Positions 1 through 7,918 of a DNA stretch of 64,000 bases are shown piece by piece; the first letter of the stretch is position 1, and each line of letters opens with the position of its first letter. The notes beneath the pieces are model-generated. The model ran no database searches and was not told the origin of the DNA. It saw only the letters and a list, made by a program, of their open reading frames with translations. The DNA comes from a virus. The position numbers were made by a program, and so were the translations under genes. Location: positions 16,621 through 80,620 of IMG/VR virus record IMGVR_UViG_3300020704_000001; one strand, 5' to 3'.

Positions 1-605
1 GCAGTTGTTGCACCCCTTTTAATTCCTTTCCATGCAGTACTAGCAATTCCCCCTGCTGCTGCTCCTTCTAATGCACCTTCTGCCACACCTGCTAATGTTG
101 AACCTAATCCACTACCTTCTTTATTTTCTTTTTTATTTTCATCACTAGAATTTTGTTGAGATGCAGTTTGTTGCAAATTTCCAGTTTCATTCATTCTCGC
201 TACAACATTAGCATTAGATAAACTTGATTGTGTTTGATTTAAAATTGAATTCCTAGCTAATAATGCTGTATATGCTGAAATTTTTTCAACAGTAATATTA
301 AGTTTAATTAAATCGCCATGAATTTTATTCAATGCTTGTAGAGCAGTTTTACTGTTTCCTTCTGTCAATATAGAATTTGTTCCTGCACCAGCAAGGCTAC
401 TAATATCAACAGGTTGCCCATTACCCTTATTATTTTGAGAACCTGTTGTCTGATTTATTGGAATTGTATTAATATTAGACTTTTTAGGAGTTAATTCCTT
501 ATCTTTTCCTTGTTTAAGAGCATTATATGCTCCATATAAAGAACTGCTTGCAGTTAAAGTTCTTGTTGACTTTATTGCTGACCCAATACTCGAAAAAATT
601 GACAT
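1..605 (-). CDS. Putative tape-measure protein (N-terminal part, runs off the left edge)
   Basis: The frame is open from an ATG at 603-605 to the window edge, about 201 residues, with no stop, so the gene is truncated here. An AAGGAA ribosome site sits just upstream. The product starts MSIFSSIGSAIKSTRTL and continues with Asn/Gln/Ser-rich sequence, a helical stretch near residues 85-110, a charged Lys/Glu patch, and a Gly/Ala-rich possibly membrane-active segment near residues 170-195. It directly follows the frameshifting gp26-type tail chaperone, and in contractile and siphophage tails that position is normally held by the tape measure (gp29 in T4). The assignment rests on position and composition. 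Another baseplate hub protein is possible. Confidence 0.5.
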   Translation of the reverse strand, partial: MSIFSSIGSAIKSTRTLTASSSLYGAYNALKQGKDKELTPKKSNINTIPINQTTGSQNNKGNGQPVDISSLAGAGTNSILTEGNSKTALQALNKIHGDLIKLNITVEKISAYTALLARNSILNQTQSSLSNANVVARMNETGNLQQTASQQNSSDENKKENKEGSGLGSTLAGVAEGALEGAAAGGIASTAWKGIKRGATT

Positions 606-626
606 AAAGTTTCCTTAACTTTTATA

Positions 627-1528
627 TTACCTATTACCTTGTTTTTGTAAATCTGCTTGTTCTTTTAAATAATTTACTAATAAACTCACATATATTTCCC
701 GTTCCCAAGGAATCATTTCATCAAGCTCTCGCAAACTATAATTATGGTGTTGCATTAAACCAAAATTTGTTTTATAATAGTACGCAAGATCTTCACTACC
801 AAGAATTAATCGAAAAAATCGAATATATCTTCTACATCAATGTGGTGTTCTGTTCCACATTTTTTACACTTTAAATTTATTTGTTTATGAATTTTTGGTT
901 CATTTGCAAAAAAATTCCCTATTTTAGAGTACTGTTCCATAGTTAAATTTCCCAACCACTCAACAAGTTCTGCTTTTGGGATATCTTGAGCACTATGAGA
1001 AGATGTTTCATCATAAATAAATTCAATGTTTTTTGCTACTAAATTAAATTCTTCTTCAGCAGTTAAAAATTCACTTTTTTTGATTATGTTCGGTTCAAAT
1101 CTTTGAAAATTTAATTTAACACCAATTTTATCTGTTATTTGTATTGTTTGTGGCAATGCTTCGGTTATTTCCAAATCTGTTAATAAATTTAATCTGTGTA
1201 GCATTATCCCACCACAAATTTCCTCATCTACAACATTTTCGCATTTATATTTTAAATCGACACTTTCTGATTGAGATCTTGCTCTAAGTTGATAAAATAA
1301 AAATTCAATATCAGTTACAGGCAATTTTCTAGCATTTATTGGTGACAATACACAATTATCAACAATTTGTGCGATTGCTTCGATTAATGCTTCTGGCTCA
1401 TTTGATTCAACAGCCATCAATAAGATTTTTTGTTCTTTCACAACATAAGGTCTAAATTTAACATCCTGTTTCGATACAGGAAGCTTTACAGTATATGTTG
1501 GAGAATCAATTTTTGGTAATAGTGACAT
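627..1528 (-). CDS. gp26/-1 frameshift fusion product (tail assembly chaperone, long form)
   Basis: If ribosomes slip -1 on the heptamer at 812-818, the 239 codons of gp26 continue into 61 more codons ending at a TAA at 627-629, giving a protein of about 300 residues. The extension reads RLILGSEDLAYYYKTNFG, then LRELDEMIPWEREIYVSLL, then a Lys/Gln-rich tail. It has no ATG near its 5' end, since the zero frame upstream closes with a TGA. It also has coding character and a strongly conserved-looking helix, so it is best read as a C-terminal extension, analogous to lambda gpG/gpGT. T4 itself encodes gp26 and gp51 separately. Production of the fusion is inferred, not demonstrated. Confidence 0.65.
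806..1528 (-). CDS. 26: Baseplate hub assembly protein gp26 (tail chaperone, short form)
   Basis: A 240-residue protein of the T4 baseplate-assembly family (T4 gp26 is 208 residues). Cysteines occur in two places, a C-x9-C pair near residues 96-106 and a CKKC near the C terminus, which together look like a zinc ribbon. The C terminus ends in DIFDFFD. In T4 gp26 helps build the baseplate hub with gp51 and the tape measure. The ATG at 1526-1528 is preceded by AAGGAT, which overlaps the end of the upstream gene, so translation is probably coupled. The last codons contain the slippery heptamer described separately, so this ORF probably yields both a short and an extended form. Confidence 0.85.
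   Translation of the reverse strand: MSLLPKIDSPTYTVKLPVSKQDVKFRPYVVKEQKILLMAVESNEPEALIEAIAQIVDNCVLSPINARKLPVTDIEFLFYQLRARSQSESVDLKYKCENVVDEEICGGIMLHRLNLLTDLEITEALPQTIQITDKIGVKLNFQRFEPNIIKKSEFLTAEEEFNLVAKNIEFIYDETSSHSAQDIPKAELVEWLGNLTMEQYSKIGNFFANEPKIHKQINLKCKKCGTEHHIDVEDIFDFFD
812..818 (-). promoter_or_regulatory. -1 ribosomal frameshift slippery site T TTT TTC
   Basis: Read on the minus strand, the end of gp26 is GAT TTT TTC GAT TAA. The heptamer T TTT TTC fits X XXY YYZ exactly. Both tRNAs can re-pair after a one-base back step, and the new frame (TTT TTT CGA TTA ATT) stays open for 61 codons to 627. The zero-frame stop follows two codons after the heptamer, typical of tail-chaperone frameshift genes. 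I did not establish a downstream stimulatory structure. Confidence 0.7.
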
Positions 1529-1532
1529 AATA

Positions 1533-2294
1533 TTATCCTTGGTTCAATGATTTAAAGTTTGGGTTTAAAATATTTGATTGTTGTGTTGGTGTTCCGAAAT
1601 TTGGTGTTAAGTATGAATTAAGTGTTGTATTAAACGAATTAATTCCTGTATTAATTACTTGAGTTCCTGATTGTGGAACAATATTAAAATTATTAATAGT
1701 TTCAGTAAAGTTTTTTGAATTTTCGTAAAAATTATATTGATATTCTGTATATGCAAATGTAACATTAAACGATATTGCTTGATTTTCAGCAGACCACGCT
1801 AATGGAATTTGACTTATTGCTATTGGGAATGCGTCGGTTAGTGTGCACGAAAGAAGTTTTTCTCCAGCAGATGTATAGTGTGTGATTGTTGGTTGACACA
1901 CTATCTCATCTTTATATTTCACATTATATGTTGTATCGATACCATTTCCAATAACCTCTCCTCTGCCAGTAAAAAGTGCTATCCATGTAAGGAATGTTTG
2001 CCTTACTTCTTCAATACCAAGACCTGGAGTGTAAAATGATAATGTAATATCGTTATATGCTGACATTATTGGATACTTTTCAACTACTCCATATATTTTT
2101 TGAGAAACTGTTGCAATAGATTCTCCTGGAAGTTCTGCTGAATGACAAAGATATGATAGTGTTTTTGTGTTTACATTTGAAAAGATTTTTGCTGCAAGAC
2201 CTGATGGCGCAGGTATAGTAACATCAAAATATGCACTTCTTCCTATATCATATTTTAATAATTGATCTAATGCCCCTAAATAATTAGTAGCCAT
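1533..2294 (-). CDS. Tail-tube-fold baseplate protein (gp54-like tube initiator candidate)
   Basis: 253 residues starting MATNYLGALDQLLKYDIG. The middle contains the pattern typical of T4 gp19/gp48/gp54 tube-fold proteins: a beta strand with LCHSAELPGESIAT, then YPIMSAYNDITLSFYT, a helix, and late strands ending around residue 190. The last 60 residues are Asn/Thr/Ser-rich and look flexible. T4 gp54 (320 residues) starts tail-tube polymerisation on the hub, and gp48 is assigned here to 3402, so this gene is the best gp54 candidate. A different tube-fold hub protein is equally possible. The ATG has GAGGAT upstream. It lies between the gp2-like gene and gp26 in the same leftward operon. Confidence 0.55.
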   Translation of the reverse strand: MATNYLGALDQLLKYDIGRSAYFDVTIPAPSGLAAKIFSNVNTKTLSYLCHSAELPGESIATVSQKIYGVVEKYPIMSAYNDITLSFYTPGLGIEEVRQTFLTWIALFTGRGEVIGNGIDTTYNVKYKDEIVCQPTITHYTSAGEKLLSCTLTDAFPIAISQIPLAWSAENQAISFNVTFAYTEYQYNFYENSKNFTETINNFNIVPQSGTQVINTGINSFNTTLNSYLTPNFGTPTQQSNILNPNFKSLNQG

Positions 2295-2303
2295 TGTTTA
2301 TCC

Positions 2304-2897
2304 TCATTGTAATGAATCCATTGATTCTTTCCATACTTGTTGTTTTGATTTTTTCTTAAAATTTTCAAATGGTAATGCAGCTGCATATCCCCAATCATAA
2401 GGAGGTATTAATTTAATTCCACCCCTTATTTGTTTATATAAATATTGTTTAAAGCAAGGTTTAAACATTTGCATTGTTGTTATATTCTTCAAAATATCAT
2501 AAGAAATTCTTAGTCTCTCTAATTCGCCATCTTTATATACCGATTTATCCAATAAATTGCTCAATAATATCATCCTAATATTTATTGGTAAATAATGTAA
2601 ATTTATCCCTTGAAAACCACCTTTTATAGTTCCCATCATTAATATTAATGGAAAAGTATCATAATATGGCAAAGAAGTTTTTAATTTTGGATCATAATGA
2701 AAAAGATACATTTTACCAACTTCAAATCGTTGAGTATTTTCTTCATTAAGAATTTCTTCTTCTTTTTGTTTTAATTCTTCAATTTCTACAGCTTTAGGAT
2801 TTATTAATGTCTTTATTTTCCCTTTAAACCATTTAATTGATTCAAATGCCGAACTTAATGTTATCTTTATATTAAAATCGTCTTGACTCTTTAACAT
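2304..2897 (-). CDS. 2: gp2-like DNA end-protector protein
   Basis: I choose the ATG at 2895-2897, which overlaps the gp4 stop as TAATG and gives 197 residues starting MLKSQDDFNIKI. A longer reading from a TTG at 2939 would overlap gp4 by 43 bp and is less likely. The central part (FHYDPKLKTSLPYYDTFPL, then GFQGINLHYLP) matches what I know of the T4-like gp2 family, which protects packaged DNA ends from host RecBCD and sits next to gene 4 in T4. The N terminus is lysine-rich with a coiled Glu/Lys helix. It is shorter than T4 gp2 (274 residues). Family assignment is from memory of the motif and synteny. Confidence 0.6.
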   Translation of the reverse strand: MLKSQDDFNIKITLSSAFESIKWFKGKIKTLINPKAVEIEELKQKEEEILNEENTQRFEVGKMYLFHYDPKLKTSLPYYDTFPLILMMGTIKGGFQGINLHYLPINIRMILLSNLLDKSVYKDGELERLRISYDILKNITTMQMFKPCFKQYLYKQIRGGIKLIPPYDWGYAAALPFENFKKKSKQQVWKESMDSLQ

Positions 2898-3340
2898 TAG
2901 AAATTTACATCCTTTTCTGTTAGTGTCATAAATTGCCAATTTCTATCAAGACAATAAGATTTCGCAGCTTTCCATTTTGCCTGATTTACTGCATAAGTAC
3001 AAACTTCAGTTATATACCGTTTTGTTATTCTCGTTTTTATTTGCGGTTCAATTGTTTGTGCATATGGTTTTATTTCTATTAAATATGCTTTAATTCTTCC
3101 ATCAGAACCTTTTATTCTTGCAAATACATCAGGAAAATATCTGTGATACTTATTATCAACAGGAGATTTATATGGAATAACACATTCTTCTGAATGCCAC
3201 TCAACAACATTAGGGTTATTATCCATCCAATTAAATATTTTTATTTCCCAACTTGATCTTGCAGTTATATTTTCCCAATCTCCAAGGTATTTTTCTTTAT
3301 TCTTTGGAACCCACTTTTTAGGTTTAGGATATTTGCTCAT
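2897..3340 (-). CDS. 4: Head completion protein gp4 (nuclease-fold)
   Basis: 147 residues, close to T4 gp4 (about 150). The sequence has the layout of a TnsA/PD-(D/E)xK nuclease: SSWEIKIFNWMDNNPNV, then YFPDVFARI with the acidic residue, then LIEIKPYAQT with the E-x-K pair. gp4 completes the head after packaging, together with gp50. It is the first gene of the leftward operon and is separated from gp48 by 61 bp holding two opposed late promoters. The upstream region has only a weak ribosome site. The family match is strong. Confidence 0.88.
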   Translation of the reverse strand: MSKYPKPKKWVPKNKEKYLGDWENITARSSWEIKIFNWMDNNPNVVEWHSEECVIPYKSPVDNKYHRYFPDVFARIKGSDGRIKAYLIEIKPYAQTIEPQIKTRITKRYITEVCTYAVNQAKWKAAKSYCLDRNWQFMTLTEKDVNF

Positions 3341-3352
3341 ATTAAAGTTTGA

Positions 3353-3360
3353 TATAAATA
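3353..3360 (+). promoter_or_regulatory. Late promoter TATAAATA driving gp48 and the baseplate operon
   Basis: Exact match to the T4 late -10 element, 41 bp before the gp48 ATG and oriented rightward. The late sigma gp55 that reads this motif is encoded at 50440. The motif lies upstream of, and is transcribed through, the leftward late promoter at 3369-3376. Confidence 0.75.
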
Positions 3361-3368
3361 GTTTATAA

Positions 3369-3376
3369 TATTTATA
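3369..3376 (-). promoter_or_regulatory. Late promoter TATAAATA driving gp4 and the leftward operon
   Basis: The minus strand reads TATAAATA exactly, 28 bp upstream of the gp4 start, leftward. It is interleaved with the rightward promoter at 3353-3360, so the two initial transcripts would start within a few bases of one another and pass through each other's core element. Confidence 0.75.
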
Positions 3377-3401
3377 TAAAAATTAATACGGGATAAATTT
3401 A

Positions 3402-4412
3402 ATGGAAACGCTTCCAACATCGCCATTAGCAAAATTATATACAAATCCAAATATGATGACTACATTGGCATATCCTTCCGATCTTGGTACAAGTAGAAAG
3501 GGGCATTGGATAAATTTTAATATTTCTGTTCCTACAAAATCAACATATGCAACAACATACACACCTCAAGGATCAGCTGGAATATTAAATGCAATATCAG
3601 CTTCTTCTATGACAAGTATAGTAAATGCAATTTCGCACCCAATAGATACAATATCTTCATTATTTTCTACATTAGGAGCAACTAATTCTTCTGGTTCTGC
3701 ATATAATGCCCCTATTCCCGAATTATGGACATATACAGTTACTCCTGGGTCTACAAAACTTTCAACAGTAATTAGTTTATATGCTCCAGACACTCTTTCT
3801 ACTGTCCAACACTCTCATTATAGTGTAGAAAGTTTAGGAGAAGCTACAGGAGTTGTTGGACAACTTGCAGCAGGAACAATTGGAATTGAAGAAGCAATAA
3901 AATCTGGTGGTGGGGATACTGCAATAAAAAATATGGCGGTTGAGGCTGCTCTTGCTACTGCAACTGGGAGTCAAGTTGTTGTTAATGCTGGACTTAAAGC
4001 TGGAGGTTCTGCCATAAACCCACAAATGGAAGTGTTTTTTAAAGATATCGATTTTAGAACCTTCCAATTTGATTTTTTGTTTACACCTCGTTCTGCTTCT
4101 GAAGCAGAAACAGTAAGGGCTATAATACAAGCATTCAAATTTCATGCTGCTCCTGAATTAGATAAAAATAATAGTGCTGGCGGAAGATATTATATTGTTC
4201 CGTCTGTTTTTGAAATTCAAATGTATAAAGATGGCCAAAAAAATGAGAATGTCGGAAAATATGGTGTCTGTGCTTGTGAAACAGTAAATGTTGATTACGC
4301 TCCTCAGGGGTGGGTTACTCATGAAGATGGTATGCCAGTACAAACGCGTCTAACTCTCCAATTCAAAGAGATGGAAATAATGACAAAAGAACGTATTGCA
4401 CAAGGATATTAA
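3402..4412 (+). CDS. 48: Baseplate tail-tube cap gp48
   Basis: 336 residues (T4 gp48 is 364). It opens with METLPTSPLAKLYTNPNMM and ends with the recognisable tube-fold C-terminal half: FRTFQFDFLFTPRSASEAE, a helix, then VPSVFEIQMYKDG and LTLQFKEMEIMTKERI. A Ser/Ala/Gly-rich insert of about 120 residues separates the two strands. gp48 caps the hub and, with gp54, primes tube growth. It is the first rightward structural gene and is followed after 2 bp by gp53. The start lies 41 bp after the late promoter. No strong ribosome site is visible. Confidence 0.85.
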   Translation: METLPTSPLAKLYTNPNMMTTLAYPSDLGTSRKGHWINFNISVPTKSTYATTYTPQGSAGILNAISASSMTSIVNAISHPIDTISSLFSTLGATNSSGSAYNAPIPELWTYTVTPGSTKLSTVISLYAPDTLSTVQHSHYSVESLGEATGVVGQLAAGTIGIEEAIKSGGGDTAIKNMAVEAALATATGSQVVVNAGLKAGGSAINPQMEVFFKDIDFRTFQFDFLFTPRSASEAETVRAIIQAFKFHAAPELDKNNSAGGRYYIVPSVFEIQMYKDGQKNENVGKYGVCACETVNVDYAPQGWVTHEDGMPVQTRLTLQFKEMEIMTKERIAQGY

Positions 4413-4414
4413 TA

Positions 4415-5053
4415 ATGGCTGATTTCTTTTCAAAATATCCAAAATTAATTTATAATAATAAAATTGCTACAGATCTTATTGCAAGAGTCGCATTAAGAGA
4501 AAAATATTCAAATAAAGTGCAGTTATATTATGAATATGACTTACAAGAAGGAGATACTCCAGAGATTGTAGCATCAAAATATTATGGCGATCCAGAAAAA
4601 AACTGGATAATATTATTTATGAATGAAATTATAGATCCTGTTTTTGATTTTCCTTTATCACAATCGAATTTTATTGCATATCTTGATAGCAAATATATGC
4701 TCGAAGGTTCTGCAATAAACCGTACTGGTTCTCAATATGCAACATTAACTATAAATCCTGATCCACTAGGGTATGTTGTTGATGTCATAACAACAGATCA
4801 ATCTTCTGGAACAATTTCTACAAATACAATATATATTGATCAAAAAGCATATAATGGACAATATTCGAATCCGACATTTAATTTTACAAATAGTCCTTTT
4901 TCAAATATTCAATATATTAAACGAACAGTAACAATTTATGATTATGAGAATCAAATAAATGAATCAAAAAGGACAATAAAATTGCTACAAACACAATATG
5001 TCAGCAAATTCGAAGAAGAATTATCTTCTTTAATGAAACTTCAATATGTGTAA
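4415..5053 (+). CDS. 53: Baseplate wedge protein gp53
   Basis: 212 residues (T4 gp53 is 196). The N-terminal segment FFSKYPKLIYNNKIATDLI is typical. A LysM-like module follows, with EGDTPEIVASKYYGDPEKN and then WIILFMNEIIDP. gp53 closes adjacent wedges around the hub. The C-terminal helix (about residues 170-205) is rich in Glu/Lys/Gln. The gene lies 2 bp after gp48 and 6 bp before the gp27-like gene, so it is part of one operon. Confidence 0.87.
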   Translation: MADFFSKYPKLIYNNKIATDLIARVALREKYSNKVQLYYEYDLQEGDTPEIVASKYYGDPEKNWIILFMNEIIDPVFDFPLSQSNFIAYLDSKYMLEGSAINRTGSQYATLTINPDPLGYVVDVITTDQSSGTISTNTIYIDQKAYNGQYSNPTFNFTNSPFSNIQYIKRTVTIYDYENQINESKRTIKLLQTQYVSKFEEELSSLMKLQYV

Positions 5054-5059
5054 AATAAT

Positions 5060-6412
5060 ATGAGTGACGGTATATTAACCTCCCAAGACATAGGAATAAA
5101 ATCTTGTTTGATTTCCGGATCATCAGGACAACAAATTGACTTTAAAAATATAATTATAGAATTTAATTATTATGAAGATATATTTGCTAATGGAGTTAGT
5201 GGTTCTCTGGTGGTAAATGATTCTATGGGCTACATAAATATTTTACAGTTACAGGGGTCAGAAGTTTTATCTCTTGTTATAGACAAACCAGGATTAAATC
5301 TGCCAATTTCTGGTAATTATAGAATTTATACAATATCAAACAGAAAACAAACAAATTCAACAAATCAAAATTATATAATCAAATTTTGTTCTGAAGAATT
5401 ATTTTTAAATGAACAATATAGAATTTCTAAGTCTTACACCAAAGTTAAAGTTTCTGATATTGTTATTGATATTGCATATAACCAATTAAAAATTCCTGAA
5501 CCATTATTGATTATTGATGAAACAACTGGATTAAGAGATATTGTAGTTCCCAACTTTAAACCAATTCAAGCAATAAACTGGCTGTCAACATTTGCATTAG
5601 CTGGTGGATCAAAAAATATTGGCGCTCCATTTTTCTTTTATGAAGATAGAGATGGTTGGAAATTTAAATCAATTTTAACGTTATTTAAACAACCAGTTTA
5701 TAAAACATATGAATATAGCGTAAAAGGTTTAAAATCTGACAGTAATGATTTGGTAACCGATTTAAATGCTGAAATTGTTAATGTTATACAATATGAACAT
5801 GTCAAAAATTTTGATTCTGTTTCTGCTGCCAGATCAGGTGTTTTTGCAAATAAGTTGCACACTGTTGATCCGTTAAGATTAAAACTTGGAGAAACAGATT
5901 TTAATTATGCTCAATATTTAAGTAATAATCCAGCAACATTAAATCAATACAATATTCCTGATACAGCAAAAAATAGAAAAGGTGATACAATGTCTGATGC
6001 TTCTGCTGTAGTAAAATATTGTATGACAACATCAGGCCAAAATCAAAATTCTTATATAAAAAGCAAAAATATTACAGTAAATGAAAATTTAGTTGAACAA
6101 ACAGTACCATTAAGAACAGCACAAATTGCGTTATTTTGTATTAATAGAATGAAATTATTAATTCCAGGTGATGTGTATATGACAATTGGAAGAGTTATCG
6201 AATTTAATTTACCTCAAGTATCTTATAATAAAGCATCAAGACAAAAAGGAAAGGACGAATTTTATTCTGGAAAATATTTAGTCACAGCAGTAAGACATTT
6301 ATTTAATCAAGCAGGAACATATGTTACATGTATTGAAATATGTAAAGATTCTTCCCCAACCCAATATGGTTCTTTTGATAATTCAAATCCTGAATGGAAT
6401 TCTTTACGATGA
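5060..6412 (+). CDS. 27: gp27-like baseplate hub protein
   Basis: 450 residues (T4 gp27 is 391). Short beta strands and the order of motifs (FYYDIFANGVSGSL-type start, FCSEELFLNEQYRISKSY, IQAINWLSTFALAGGSKN, FFFYEDRDGWKFKSI) fit the gp27/VgrG-like hub family of T4-like marine phages. The hub trimer holds the spike and opens the tube channel. The next gene is the spike protein, whose ATG overlaps this stop as ATGA. The start has almost no Shine-Dalgarno sequence, so coupling to gp53 is likely. Confidence 0.78.
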   Translation: MSDGILTSQDIGIKSCLISGSSGQQIDFKNIIIEFNYYEDIFANGVSGSLVVNDSMGYINILQLQGSEVLSLVIDKPGLNLPISGNYRIYTISNRKQTNSTNQNYIIKFCSEELFLNEQYRISKSYTKVKVSDIVIDIAYNQLKIPEPLLIIDETTGLRDIVVPNFKPIQAINWLSTFALAGGSKNIGAPFFFYEDRDGWKFKSILTLFKQPVYKTYEYSVKGLKSDSNDLVTDLNAEIVNVIQYEHVKNFDSVSAARSGVFANKLHTVDPLRLKLGETDFNYAQYLSNNPATLNQYNIPDTAKNRKGDTMSDASAVVKYCMTTSGQNQNSYIKSKNITVNENLVEQTVPLRTAQIALFCINRMKLLIPGDVYMTIGRVIEFNLPQVSYNKASRQKGKDEFYSGKYLVTAVRHLFNQAGTYVTCIEICKDSSPTQYGSFDNSNPEWNSLR

Positions 6413-7443
6413 ACAATACATTAGATTTTAATAATACAAGAAGAGGAAATTTTCTTGGTCATGATGGGTTTATTTGGTGGATTGGTGTTGTTGAAAATAG
6501 AAATGACCCATTAAACCTTGGGCGATGTCAAGTTAGAATTAAAGGTCTTCATTCTGCAAATTTAACAGAAATAACTACAGAATCATTACCTTGGGCACAG
6601 CCACTTTTTCCTATTAATCAATCATTTTCTACTCCTGCCACATTAACTGAGGGGGATATGGTTGTCGGGTTTTTCCTTGATGGTGATTCTGCACAATTTC
6701 CAGTAATTTTTGGAATGTTTCATGGAATACCAGAAGATCAAACAAATCTAAATTTAGGATTTAATGATCCAAGAACTGCTGACCAATTAAAGGCAGCGCC
6801 AAGAAAACCAAAATCAATTAATTATAATACTTCTGGTAGTGGTGCATCAATAAATGATAATTCTGCTGGCAACAATTATCCTGATATACTGAATGAACCA
6901 ACTACTGATAGACTAACAAGAAACGAAAGTATAGATTCTACAATCGTAAAATCAAAAAGGGATTCAGTAGTAAATGTTACAGATGCGAAAGGCGGTTCAT
7001 GGAAAGAACCTGCTACTCCATATAATGCAACATATCCATATAATCATGTTTTAGCAACTGAGTCCGGTCATTATCTTGAATTTGATGATTCCCCTGGAGC
7101 CGAACGTGTTCATTTATACCACAGATCAGGAACTTTTTCAGAAATACATCCAGATGGCACAAAAGTTGAAAAAATTACTAAAAATAAATATACGATAGTG
7201 ATGGGTGACGATGACATCTATGTTATGGGGGATTGTTCTGTTACAGTCCAAGGCAATGCAAAAGTTTATGTTCAAAAAAATTGCGATTTAAAAGTAGATG
7301 GAACTATGAATCAAACTATTGGAAAAGATTTAAACCTTACTGTTGGTGGAAATATTACAACAATTGCGAGTGGAAATATTACTCAAACAAGTATTGGTGA
7401 TACACAAATTATTGGTGCTAGTGTTGATATTTTATACATATAA
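6409..7443 (+). CDS. 5: Baseplate spike protein gp5-like (no lysozyme domain)
   Basis: I prefer the ATG at 6409, which overlaps the hub-gene stop (ATGA), giving 344 residues. An in-frame ATG at 6394 is possible but has no ribosome site. The N-terminal OB fold (FLGHDGFIWWIGVVENRND, RCQVRIKGLHS) and the C-terminal beta-helix (VMGDCSVTVQGNAKVYV, then GGNITTIASGNITQTS repeats) are clear. The lysozyme domain inserted in T4 gp5 is absent; a polar linker lies there instead. It makes the trimeric membrane-puncturing needle below the hub. The loss resembles cyanophage spikes. Confidence 0.85.
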   Translation: MNNTLDFNNTRRGNFLGHDGFIWWIGVVENRNDPLNLGRCQVRIKGLHSANLTEITTESLPWAQPLFPINQSFSTPATLTEGDMVVGFFLDGDSAQFPVIFGMFHGIPEDQTNLNLGFNDPRTADQLKAAPRKPKSINYNTSGSGASINDNSAGNNYPDILNEPTTDRLTRNESIDSTIVKSKRDSVVNVTDAKGGSWKEPATPYNATYPYNHVLATESGHYLEFDDSPGAERVHLYHRSGTFSEIHPDGTKVEKITKNKYTIVMGDDDIYVMGDCSVTVQGNAKVYVQKNCDLKVDGTMNQTIGKDLNLTVGGNITTIASGNITQTSIGDTQIIGASVDILYI

Positions 7444-7456
7444 CTCGGGGAAATAA

Positions 7457-7885
7457 ATGTCAATTCTTACAACCACAAATGGCTTAACAAATGGTGTCGT
7501 TGATCAAAGTGGATATTCAGACCTTGATTTATCGTTTAATCCTCATCCAGTAACTGGGGATTTAATGATAACAACAGGAAATATTGCTGTTTCTAGAGCA
7601 TTAAAAAATTTAATTTTAACTAATCATTACGAAAAACCATTTAATCCAGATTATGGTTCAAATGTCCTAAAATTATTATTTGAACCAATGACACCATTTA
7701 CTGCTTCAACTTTAGAATCAGAAATAAAATATACTATCAAAAATTTTGAACCTAGAATATCAATAAATTTCGTGAATGTTGTTGCAGATTATGAAAATGA
7801 TGCTTACGCTGTTTCTATATCATATTACATAAATAATTTAGTTCAACCGTTTTCAGCAGATTTTTTACTAGCACGTTTGCGATAA
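7457..7885 (+). CDS. 25: Baseplate wedge protein gp25
   Basis: 142 residues (T4 gp25 is 132), GPW/gp25 family. Characteristic segments are AVSRALKNLILTNHYEKPF, NPDYGSNVLKLLFEPM and IKNFEPRI, the last carrying the family's Glu-Pro-Arg core. gp25 binds gp6 and gp53 and is where the sheath is nucleated. A GGGG ribosome site precedes the ATG. It is followed by 33 bp that carry a degenerate late-promoter-like AATAAATA before gp6. Confidence 0.92.
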   Translation: MSILTTTNGLTNGVVDQSGYSDLDLSFNPHPVTGDLMITTGNIAVSRALKNLILTNHYEKPFNPDYGSNVLKLLFEPMTPFTASTLESEIKYTIKNFEPRISINFVNVVADYENDAYAVSISYYINNLVQPFSADFLLARLR

Positions 7886-7918
7886 TAAATACTATAAAAG
7901 AATTATAGGGGTAGATAA

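Noticed and set aside
2437-2444. TATAAATA on the plus strand
   Set aside because: It lies inside the leftward gp2-like coding region, antisense to it, with no rightward gene nearby; likely chance in AT-rich DNA.
6409-7443. Lysozyme domain in the spike protein
   Set aside because: The region between the OB fold and the beta-helix is a polar linker without lysozyme motifs.
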